Assembly (NCBI GenBank): GCA_032158295.1
Contig: CM063255.1
Span: forward strand, 18,993,094-19,057,093
Direction: 5' to 3'
Length of the DNA stretch: 64,000 nucleotides
From: Pycnopodia helianthoides
Taxonomy: Eukaryota > Echinodermata > Asteroidea > Forcipulatida > Asteriidae
Positions 53,614 through 64,000 of this stretch are shown in pieces. The first letter of the stretch is position 1. The number at the start of each line of letters is the position of its first letter. The translations under genes were made by a program, and so were the position numbers. Below the pieces are notes generated by a model. The model searched no databases. It was not told the DNA's origin and worked only from the letters and a program-made list of their open reading frames with translations.

Positions 53614-56200
53614 CCTGGTTTTATGCTAGTTAACTAAACCACTAGTTTGGAATAACCAAGATTGTTCTAGTCAACTATTTTGCGACATGTAACGCTGGTT
53701 ATTTTATATGATCATCCTGATTATTACCTAGTATTACCTGGTTTATACTTAGTAACTTAACCAGTGGTAAGTAAACTAGTTTATACCAATCACCAGTGTA
53801 ACTAACTGACATCCCTGGTTAAAGTAAACTGGTTTATTTAAGTTAACCTTTGGCACGCCACCAATGAAATCCATTGCCAATGGGAAAAAAGCTTGGCTTT
53901 ACAAACCTGGTTTAGTCTTCGTTAAATAACTCGAAAGTCACAGATTGTAGCATCCCTTGCTTTGCGGAATTAACCGGTTGTCCTGAGTGGTTAAGGAGCT
54001 CTGCGTTCACATCGCTTCACCATCACTAGCATCCCTTGCCAGTGTCAGCTTTACTATGAAGAGGTTGTTACATGTAGGTCATGTGACTAGATCACTGCCT
54101 CAACACATACACGTACATGTAGGTTAAGGCAAACCACTCTGCTTCTGAAGCATCTAGTTAGACACGACTGATTTGTAAACTGACTCTGCATCGGTTCAAT
54201 TCTACTAGTAATAATAACTCCACACAGTTTATTGAACCACTTCACATCGGAGGGTGTTTTTTTGTCTGGACTGGCCCAACACAGCTTTGGAGCGCCCTGT
54301 ATTTGTTGCGGTTGGCTGACAAGTGTAGTCAGGCGCCATGTTTTGCTGTCCTCGTTCAAAGAGGGACAGAGGGTACTGGAATATTTGCTTGAAATGGGGG
54401 TTATGTGTAATCCCCGATTCCAGACCTTTTCCTGTTGTTATATAAATGTGGCGTACAAGAATGGACAAGGCTGCCACCATTGTTTAGCGTTGAATTCGGC
54501 TCAATGGGAGGTGAGTCGGAGCATTTCGAGATTCTTGCCAGTCCTGTTTGCTCTTCACTGAAAATCCTGGAAACAGTCCTGCAGTACGCAACCTCATTCC
54601 CAGTGGTGTACAATCTCGCCACCTCGCTCAATCATTACCCCCTGGAAGTGTGACCTTGAAATATCCAAATATTGTGGATATTTTACTTAGTCCTGTGGTT
54701 GATCCATTCTGTGTTTTAAGAGACGTACGCAGAGGGATCAACTCATAGAGCAACTGGTCCCCTTCATTCTTTTTTGATCTTGGGACAGGTCTAACCATAT
54801 GCAGTTTAGGGTGACCGTTTAAAAAACATGATTCGTTTGAAGTGGATTGCATCAAAACACTTTTGGGAGCCAATCAGCGTTGTGTTTCAGTGTTGTTTTT
54901 CAGTGCTTCCCTTCCAGGGGTTAGTGACGAGAGGTATCGATACGGCGCGCTGCCCATGGTGGTGAGGCTTTGTAGTAAGGCATCAAATCATTTCCTTTGA
55001 GGGTAACCTGTTGAGGTTCAACTCTGTGTGTTAGGGCTCTGTTAACGGATTCATCGATTTGCGGTTGCATCTGATAACAGAACGGTTAGAACTTTTGCAC
55101 ACAAGTATCAAGCCTGAAGTCTGAACGTTGATATCTCACAATATGTAAATATTAAGTAGCACTCATCATACATATTCATTATGCATGATATTCAAATTTT
55201 CTAGTTGTCCACTCACAGTCAGGCATGTAATCAAAACCAGATGAAAAAGTGAGTTAGTGAAAAAAAAAAGAAAGAAGAAGATATCTTTTAAATAATGTAC
55301 CATTTCTTTGTAAAATAGTAAAGAGGAAGAAAAAAACCACATTGCAATACATCTATGAGTCTATGACCTTACTTTGCCTTTTGTCATAACAAAGTATATA
55401 TAAATCGTTCAAATATTAGTAAAACAAATGTGAAGTATGTGTTGAATTTTACCCACCAAACGTGAGAGATAATTGGTATAGTGTACATGTATGCGAGAAA
55501 AGAAGAATGAATTCACGACAGAAATTGTGTACAGATATTACCGTTTTTTCATGTCTTTCAACTTATTTGTGCAAAGGGTTTGTGGAACGGATACTGTGTG
55601 ATCGTCACTCTAGTTGCCTATAAACACGCCGCTCCACGTTTCCATTTTTTCCCAGCATTCTTTGTAAATTTTTTAAATATGTATATTTATTCAAATTTAT
55701 TCTTAACCCCTACAGGAAGTGTGCATGAACACTCTGTTGCCCTGAGTGTTTTTTTAAAAAAACGCTAAGCATTTCCGTTTCAGCAACGTCAACAGTTGAT
55801 TGCATTGTCTGGTTGCAGTTTTGTTAATCGATTTTGAAAGCAGGTTGGAATGAAATGAAAGTGTTGACTTTTAAAGACGGCCAATTTCGATTTGAGATTT
55901 ACTCAATTTTTGTTCAATATTCTTGAAGTGATTTACCGAAAACTTTTTGGGTGAATTGATACATTTCTACATAACCAGACAATTTTTTTGCATAAACCAA
56001 ATACTAAAAAACTTACATAAAATCTTGACCAGATTGATGAGATTTATCACAGATTTGGTTTATTTTCTAACGTCAATTAGCATTTACCCGTTTCTCTTAT
56101 TTATTCTAAGCATTTGAATTCTTATCTTTTTTAATCTCGTTTAACAGTACTTACAGAAGTGATTCTCTGCATTCGTAATATTGTATACCTATTTAATAGC
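53614..56200 (+). other. Start of RIM 3' UTR and flank
   Basis: After the stop codon, about 300 bp are rich in AACTGGTTTA-type words and their complements (53615-53945). The stretch 54700-54960 holds a dispersed repeat also present at 12061-12355. The rest is unique-looking AT-rich sequence. I saw no AATAAA between the stop codon and 59146, so either the UTR is long or a variant signal is used. Confidence 0.5.
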
Positions 56201-56212
56201 ACATTGACCCAG

Positions 56213-56389
56213 GGCCCGATTTCATGAAGCTAATAAGCAAAAAAATTTTTGCTTAGCAAATTTGTTTGCTCAGCAAAGAAATGAGTGGGGCACCAGTCGC
56301 AACAATGTAAACTTTATGGACATTCAGCTGGTCACCTTTCCCTGTGCTTAGCTGGTTGTTGTGCTTACGGGCTTTGGGGAAATTGGGCC
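56213..56389. mobile_element. PIF/Harbinger-like MITE in 3' region
   Basis: Ends GGCCCGATTTCATGAAGCTA and GGGGAAATTGGGCC with perfect CAG duplications at 56210-56212 and 56390-56392. Confidence 0.85.
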
Positions 56390-56799
56390 CAGAGAGATTC
56401 TACCTTGTTTAAAGAACCCTTCTAAATCGATGCACATAGTAAGGCCTAGGTTGTAACGTGATCTTTTTTATTAGCTGTGTTTGCCGATTGTTAAGATGAT
56501 TTTTAAAGAATTGTGTGGCATACGTCGGTAACTAAGAGAGCTGGGCTCCTACATGCAAGTTTACAGTTTGATCTTTTGTTTTTGTAATTGGATGATCGTT
56601 GAGTGATTTACTATTGAGCTGTGCTCAAAGAATAATGAGGGCTGAAACTAAGTCAGGACAAAAAAAGTTTAATCAAGGATTATTTTTCCCCCTAAAATGA
56701 CTCGCCTCCATCACCCTTCTGAGACCCTGTCTTATCCCGTATGTTTCCCTCCCTGTACTAGAGAGTCATACATATTCAAAACTATGAATAATACAAATA

Positions 56800-57362
56800 C
56801 TGGTGACTTGTTATATAGCGCTTATATCTGTCAGTCAGTGATGCTCATGGCGCTCCAACATTAACACTGGGCCATTTATTTCATTCCTTAACCCTCCTAC
56901 TGTCAGTGACTCTTGGCAACATTTTCCAGTGAGTTGACCAACCATTTGAAACCATTCGACTGCCAAGGTTGTGTACGGTGGCACAACTGTGCACAGAACT
57001 AACTGTGTACTGTGTACATGCATTCCCTCATGGTATCATATTTCAGGCTGGCATAGTTTATCTATCATTCAAAACCACAGTGAATGGTATTGAATGGTCA
57101 GACAGCAAGAGGGTTAAACCATCTCAGCTCCCTGGGGAGTATACAGCCTGTGCTGCCATTGTAGCCAACCGAGCTGAATCAATCACAAGAACCGTCTCTG
57201 CCCTCAGCGGTACCCACTTACCGTTGGGTGAAGAGAAGAATCTATAATTAAGTGTCCTGCTCAAGGACGCAAGTGTCATGACCAGAATTCGAACCCACAC
57301 CCCAATGACTCAGCCATCAAGAACTTGAGTTTGATGAATTAAACCGCTTGGCCATGACACCC
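56800..57362 (-). mobile_element. tRNA-Leu-like SINE, long copy
   Basis: The minus strand begins at about 57360 with TCATGGCCAAGCGGTTTAAT, then TGTGGGTTCGAATTCTGGTC and the TTGAGCAGGACACTTAATTA body. It ends with a GCGCCATGAGCATCACTGAC and AGCGCTATATAACAAG tail. The 92-residue frame crossing it (56969-57247) is therefore best read as SINE sequence. Confidence 0.65.
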
Positions 57363-57369
57363 CCACCGC

Positions 57370-60300
57370 TCATACAAGCGACATAAATAATACGTGTTAC
57401 ACGTACATCAGCCCTTAATTTGAATTTAGCCCACGGATGAGTAACCGAGCTACTCGAGTATGCCTCTGAGTAGTAGCACTTTGACCTGAGTGACGTTCGT
57501 GAGTGCGAGTACTAAAAGTGTACTTGAGTATTAGTGAAAATATCTACGTGCCGTTTTCCCGTAGTTTCTCCTATGCAATTCAAAATGGCATACTCATCAG
57601 GACATGTTCAAGATATCAGGAGTCAATTTCCTAAATAAGAAAATGATCCAATCAAATGTGTTTAACAGTACATTTGATGTTAGTTCAAACTATATCCTAA
57701 GCAAGCCTCTCCGCACTCGACCAAACAAACAAACAAACACCCCAACAAACGAACAAGATCTCACACGATACTGTAAATCCTCCTCCAGATGACTCCCTTC
57801 TCTCGATCACAGTGGTAAGACAGTAGTTTCACTCTCAGAGTTAAGACACATGTTAACCTTTCTGCCTGTCTTTTCGAAAGTACCCCCCCACTGGACACAC
57901 CCCCCCTCCCCGTCAGCCAAAATCAATCAGGTCTTAGACAAAGAACCCTTATAATTATGTAACATTTTTGGATCATACTTAATTCACAGCAGCTGCAGTT
58001 AATTATTTTTTCTTAGCGAGAGAGGATTTGTCTTTTATTTTTTTTTCCCCAGCTGTACTTTTTCCCACAGTTTGCGTTTGGAGTAAAACGTGCAACGTAG
58101 AATATGTTCGGATACTGTACATTTACATATTTCTTGGCAATACATACTTTACTATTGTAAACTGAGGTGTATTTTGTAGTGGGTTGTTCTATTGTTTTTT
58201 TGTGGAACTAACTTTGCAAACTTGTGGGTGTAATTTTTTGTAAAGGCAAATCTATAATTATTTACAGAAGGGGGGTTGACACGATTGCAACCTTTCAATG
58301 TTGGGTTAAAGTATCATTTCACGATTTGGCTAGAGCTGTTCAGTTACTATTATTTTTCCCTTGCGGTAAAACGGATGATTCTTCTGCTAAGGGGTTTTCG
58401 AATGCAGTAAGGCAGGCATAGACCAATCAGTTTGGTAACTTGTCATATTTGCATTCCAACCCTAACGAATCTATGACCGGCAGTCAACGTGTTTAAGCAC
58501 CATTTCACAATTTGGCTAGAGCTGTTCAGTTACTACTATGTTTTCCATTGCGGTAAAACGGATGATAGTTATGCGTAGGGGGTTTGTGAATGCAGTATTG
58601 CAGACATTGACCAATCAGTTGCCAAGTTTGGTAGCTTGTCATATTTGCATTCCAACCCTGAATACAAGATTGATTAATGCTCTTCTAATTCAACACCACT
58701 CCTCCTAATTATAGATTCGATCACAAAAACTTTTACTATAACAATCTTTTTTTCCTTTCTTTTTTGAAGCAAAAAACTCCCCTTCATTTAACTCAATTTT
58801 GTTGTTGATGATGTTTAAATACTGTCTTTTTTAATATATATATATTCACCCTAAAATCTCAGTGGAATCTTCCGAACTTCCAAGCAAATTAAATTGTTTC
58901 ATTCAGTATGAGCTTTAGGAAGATTCCATTGAGTACTAAGGGGTGGCAGTATTGTGTATCAAGTATTTATTTAAAATGTAATGATTATAAAGAGGTGCCC
59001 TAAGTGTTATGTAACGACGAAGGGTCTCCATGTTGCCTAAAAAATGATTCCACAATGTAGCTCTAGAAAAATAATAGGATATATCAATTAAATATCAATA
59101 ATATTCAGTAGATGTAGAACAGCAGATTGTAGTGTACTAGATGAATAATAAAATAATCACTTTCTACCATTAGTATATTTTAACATTTTATATATAAAAC
59201 ATATGGATGTGTGTAAATTATACATAAACGCTAAGTTTCTGGATATAACGCCACTAGACAAGATATTACTGTTGTATTGTAGTCATTCATGAATAATGTA
59301 TCAACCTCATGAATGTGAAATTATCTTATGAATATGTAATTTACTTCTGAATATTTATGACATGGCCTATATGTGCGGTGTTCTTGCGTAATCTTTCACT
59401 ATTACCAGTTTTAAATATTAACTACTGTACAGTTTTAAATAACAGTGTATAATGTAAGAATATCCTTTCAGAGTTTATAATTTCATTTGAATGGCAATGA
59501 ATATGCAATGAATGGTGAATGGTTATGTAGCAATAGAACAATACGCTATTGTACGAGCTTTCCCCTTTTGAATGTGTAAAAGTTCTAAAGCTTCTTCCTC
59601 CAGTTAAGTATAGCCTCCGACACCAGCCGTGCACTCTGTGTTTCATAAATGCTTTACACAGTTTGACATGTAACTGCACTATAAGCATGTCTAGTTTTTT
59701 TAAAATTATTTTTCTTATTATTTGTCGTGTTGTTGTGTGATAATGCAGCATTTACAAAATGGTTGCTTGTTTGTTAATGGTGTTACTTTATAACACCCAT
59801 GTTACTTATATAGACACAAGGAGTACGTATGACAAGCTTTTTCACGCTTAATGATAATTTCTGTCACATTCAACTTTAAGTTTGCACGGTTTTCCATACA
59901 TAGGAATAAGGCAAGCCTGCAACTCACTAGAGTGTGGACTCAGTTGTGGATAACTTTTGTAGGTCTTTTAAACAACACAAGTGCTAACTAGCTGTTCCAG
60001 AAAAAGTTCGAAATTTACACCAGAAGTTAGGGAAAAAAAAAGACTTTATAAACATTTTTTTGACGTTCATTAGGAGACTTTGGAAAGCAAGGTTGGAAGA
60101 CGTCAGCTAAATTTCCATTGTTTATGTCCTTTCCGAGAACAGTGGATGTACCTCGCAAGTCTGCTGCCACCTAGTGTCCTAAATAGTCTCATTTACACCA
60201 GGAAGAACCTGTCATTGTCATGGTGGATGGTTGTTATTACTGTATGCAAATATCCCCCAAGAAGGGTAGTTAATTGTAGCTCTATGATTAAACAGATGTC

Positions 60301-62900
60301 ATACAAAGGATTATGATAGCAATGACTTGATTTAAGCAAAAGGGATATATATTCAACTTTGGATATATGACAAGATTGTCTCCTGATTTAGGTTGAGCTC
60401 CCTCTGGTGGAGTATATATCCTGATGGGTGTCATACTTCTTACCCTACCCATACTAGAAGTACGCCAAAATTACATTAATTTGGTATACCCTAATGAAAG
60501 TATGCCCTAAATCCAAATTTAAAAACCCCAGAAAATGTTTCACTTGCAGCTTTTTGATGAATTTTTTGCACTTCCATGGACACATTTTGTATGTTTTGTT
60601 AAAAAGTAGACTTTGAGTCTGTCTTCAAAGTTATGTACTTGAGTTGTGTAGAATAATTCTGCAAGACTTGCTTCAAGTCCTTCACTTGTTTTGACTGTAA
60701 GTCATAGAAATAATCATTTTGGTGATGTGTGAACTACAGCAATTGACTGAAGAATGGCTAAGATTCCCAAGTGATTGTTGTGTCGCACAGTCTCCCTAAT
60801 TAGCAATTTGTTAATTAGTGCTACCTATCCGTAATGATAATGTGAGTTCACATCGTATGCATTGTTAACTTTATCAGGTACACTATTATAAGCAATCCAT
60901 TTACCATATACATGTATTTGACTTCTAACGGGACCAAACTAAACAAATATTTAAGTGACAGAAAGAAAAAAAAGATGTGAATTTTCCCAGTTTTGTGTTA
61001 GCATTAGGATAATAATAGGTACACTGCTGGATTGTCTGTACTTTTACTAATACTTAGTTTACTAACTTTAACCCCAGTAAGTCTGGTTATCCCGGTGTAG
61101 TTAACAGTTGTTTAACCAAGTTAACACAGATTATCACAAGCATACATGTTTATAACTGTTCAAAGACTGCTGGTTTGTCTGTACTTTGTAAAATGTTCAG
61201 CTGTATCTTAATCTTGTATAAACCATTAACTTTTTATCTTAAGCTTAATTAAATTAAACAGTTTTAAGAACCCAAGTTAAGCAAACCAAGTTAAAATGTT
61301 GGTTTAGTTGTGTTGACTTTTAGATGATGATTTGGGGGTTATTCATAACTAGCCTGGCTATGCAAGTTAGTAAGGGTAGTTTAGTGTTTAATTTAACTTG
61401 TTCACTTTTAAGAGTTTTACCTGTTTATGTGTAATATATTTCACAATACGTTTTCACTTAGGACTGTATGTATGAAAAATGCAATATTACTTGGAATGGT
61501 ACCTTGTTAAAAAGTCATTACAGATTGTGGTTATTTGTTCAAAGTACCTGTCTATGGGAGTCTACCGCATTCCAGTGAATATAAACCCATGTTGGAAAAG
61601 ATTCCTGTCAGTTCTTGATTTCACAACTTGCCCCAGAAGTAGACTTTATTTATTTTAGAAGGTCCTAAATTGAGAAAGTGCAATGGTCAAAGTGTAGTAC
61701 GCTACATTATCAACAACATTCATATCTATCTAAATGAACAGATGCCTATGCATTGGGTATCTTTCTTAGTTTTCCATCTTTAAACAATATCAAAACAAAA
61801 TGTATGACTTTTTAGAAATTATTTATACATTTACACAAATCAAAATATCAGCAAAACGTTTTATAATGTCCAAAATGAAGATACTTTTAGACAGGAGTGA
61901 AGGATTAAACAAACGTCACTAAAATAACAATATTGAACTTTGATTAGATAGATTTGGTTCGTTTAAATCTTCAACCATTTTGTAATTTGTATTTTTCAAA
62001 AATTCCATTTCAAAGTACAACAAATATATTCATTAAATTTGCTTTTAAATTCTGCAATTTGTTTCACTATTTGTAATGTATTTGAATGGGCATATTTTAA
62101 AGAGAAAAAAAATACATTAAATTTGTGAGTTGTAATCAAGTGTATTCCATGTAAACATTCTATAATATATCCAAAGTCATCAATTTTGTCTGTACCTATA
62201 AACAACGGAATATAACAATAGTAGTATTTTCCATTTTACACAAGGGGTGTTTCTGTGAGAGTAATCAATGAAGTGTTGTTGACAAATTTCAAAAATTATA
62301 TAATAATCCTGTTATTTCTTATTTATCTATTGCTCAGTGCCCATGAATTATTGAATGGAATGGTCCAGGATTGGACTGTACCATTCTGTATGGGATTTGT
62401 AAACAAGTAATCAAGGGAGGTATCAATCTAATTTAATGTAAACAAGTTATGTTCTCTTTTGTTTACTTGCCATGTGAGCTAACGTACCTACTTCTTAATT
62501 AAATAAAAATCATTATCATAATTATTACATATGATGAATAGTTTGGTTTGAATTTTCTTGTGTCTCCCCAAAGTACTACATTTGCCCTTGCCCCTTATTA
62601 TTTATTTATTTGTTCAGACCATTCAACCCTGTGGTCTGGACATCCAACAAGGTTTAATGACTTTTTGTCTTTGCTTTCTCCTTTTCCCCACAGATATCCC
62701 CCATTTTAAGTCTGCCTCAGTCACTAATTAAACCCTTTTTCTCCCTCTTCCCACCATTGACTTTTATCTTTTGCATTTCTAACCTCTTGTGGTCCAACAA
62801 GCCCCTTCCCTCTACCCCTCTTTGTCTCCTTCTTCATTGTTCACCCCTTGCTTTTTCTGTGTGCTTTCTGTCCTCTCTCTATATCTTCTATTTCCACTTG
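57370..62900 (+). other. Transposon-poor 3' flank, possible long 3' UTR
   Basis: Over 5 kb of AT-rich DNA with few recognisable repeats: a duplication at 58300-58665, a decayed foldback at 60068-60195 and AACTGGTTT-like words near 61020-61320. Canonical AATAAA hexamers occur at 59147-59152 and 62502-62507. Either could end a long RIM transcript, but sequence alone cannot show this. No second gene was recognised. Confidence 0.4.
58300..58665 (+). repeat. Direct duplication of about 165 bp
   Basis: Two copies (about 58308-58475 and 58499-58668) share TTTGGCTAGAGCTGTTCAGT, GCGGTAAAACGGATGAT and CTTGTCATATTTGCATTCCA. Divergence is moderate. Confidence 0.88.
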
Positions 62901-62930
62901 GCTGCTTCTGTTACACCAGTATACCTGTCT

Positions 62931-63314
62931 ATAGCCCTTTTCACACTACTCTATTCCGTGTGGCAACCCCGTGGAATAACAGTCGGCCTTTTCACACTAT
63001 GATCCCTTTACCCCCTGTCTGCCCCCTGTCTGCCCCCTGTCTGCCCCCTGTCTGCCCCCTGTCTGCCCCCTGTCTGCCCCCTGTCTGCCCCCTGTCTGCC
63101 CCCTGTCTGCCCCGGCAAGTGGGCATACCCCTGGGAATAAGCGGTAAACCCTGGGGTATTTTTGAAACATGCAACAGGAACACTGAGGAATAGGGACCGA
63201 GGCGGGGATAGTGTGAAAGTGCGCCGGGGGTAACCGTAGGGGGAAAACAAAACCCGGGGCCTCCCCGGGGCTGTATTCCACGGGGGTAAGAGATGCAGTG
63301 TGAAAAGGGCTTTA
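62931..63314. mobile_element. Inverted-repeat element with internal 11-bp repeats
   Basis: Ends TAGCCCTTTTCACACTACTC and ATGCAGTGTGAAAAGGGCTTT are inverted, and further GTGGAATAACAG / CTGTATTCCACGGGG stretches pair inside. Positions 63012-63112 hold about nine perfect copies of GCCCCCTGTCT. The right half is strikingly rich in GGGG and CCCC. Confidence 0.85.
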
Positions 63315-63527
63315 GTGTGTTGTGTGGTCGAAATGTCAGGCCACAATTTTTTGCTTTTGTTTTGATTCTTTTAACTATAATTAAATGTATTTCTAAAGTA
63401 CTTTTACTTGAGAGATCAAAGCGTGTTCAATAGAAAAAGGATGTACTAGGCTTATGGGTATGGTGTATTCAAGCTTTGGGCCAAAGATCTAGTGCCAAGG
63501 GTTTTTGAAGCTACATGAAAGTAATGT

Positions 63528-63602
63528 CACCGTGGTCAAGTGGTTAGACTGCAGGACTTGCAATCACAAGGTTGTGGGTTCGAATCTGGCCAAGCTGACC
63601 GC
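63528..63602 (+). mobile_element. tRNA-like SINE head, not a functional tRNA
   Basis: GTGGTCAAGTGGTTAGACTG and GGTTGTGGGTTCGAATCTGG match A- and B-box patterns. However, the anticodon stem does not pair and the acceptor stem pairs for only four bases, so a tRNA-derived repeat is more likely than a tRNA gene. Confidence 0.55.
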
Positions 63603-64000
63603 TGATTTCACAATGACTATAGAAGAAGTATTGTCGTCTAGGTACCAGCTCACAATTGATTGATTTGTGCAATTCATAATCATAGATGCTAAACCAGTGT
63701 TTGTATGAGGGAGATTGGCTGTTGCCAGCTTGGTGTTTATATCCCCTTGTGGGAGTTTGCAGAGTTCCCCTGACGGGAAGATCATCTCAACAAACACTAA
63801 CAAACAAAATATACTGAGAAGAAGTTTGTCTTTGAAAATCCGAGTCCCACCCCTTTCCTCCGACCCCCCCCCTCCCACAGCCCTCCACTTGTAAATAATA
63901 CAAAGTGAGTAAATTAGGCAAAGTAAAAAAATAAACATGTTTGACGTCCTGCCTTTTTGAAAAAAGGAAAGAGGAGGGCTTTTTTCAAAAATGGCCGCCG

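Noticed and set aside
56969..57247. A 92-residue plus-strand frame as a gene downstream of RIM
   Set aside because: It overlaps the body and head of a minus-strand tRNA-Leu-like SINE.
63528..63602. A true tRNA gene
   Set aside because: A- and B-box-like sequences are present, but the anticodon stem does not pair and the acceptor stem is mostly mismatched.

Overview
This is animal genomic DNA: one large, intron-rich neuronal gene on the plus strand, set in an AT-rich background crowded with small non-autonomous transposons. The repeat families (TTAA-flanked inverted-repeat elements, CWG-flanked inverted-repeat elements, tRNA-derived SINEs) look like those of echinoderms, probably a sea star. 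That assignment is inference from repeat style and protein divergence, not a database match.

The gene is the orthologue of RIM (vertebrate RIMS1/RIMS2, nematode unc-10), the presynaptic active-zone scaffold. Sixteen constitutive-looking coding exons, counting the 141-nt cassette at 33302-33442, run from the PDZ domain (11579) to the stop codon (53613). All splice phases agree, and the joined exons give 1182 residues: PDZ (two exons), linker, C2A (three exons), a cluster of symmetric phase-1 cassette exons, a 1050-nt linker exon with an Arg-Asp repeat and an RQLPQVP SH3-binding site, further linker exons, and C2B (last three exons). The zinc-finger/Rab3-binding N terminus was not found and presumably lies upstream of the window.

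Layout. 1-11.6 kb: upstream intron or 5' flank made of repeats, with no exon recognised. 11.6-18.9 kb: PDZ and linker exons. 21.0-24.0 kb: C2A exons; the 5' splice site of the first C2A exon, with its flanking exon and intron bases, is repeated 11 times in tandem. 25.6-33.4 kb: a 75-nt exon present in three base-identical copies on a roughly 1.45-kb tandem duplication, plus a longer diverged relative. 34.3-37.2 kb: long linker exons. 37.2-47.6 kb: a 10.5-kb intron with a 31-copy, 40-bp minisatellite. 47.6-53.6 kb: last linker exons and C2B. 53.6-64 kb: 3' UTR or flank, comparatively poor in transposons.

The most interesting features are the two exon-linked tandem duplications. One multiplies a splice donor and the other multiplies an alternative exon, both in a gene whose vertebrate orthologues are known for heavy alternative splicing.
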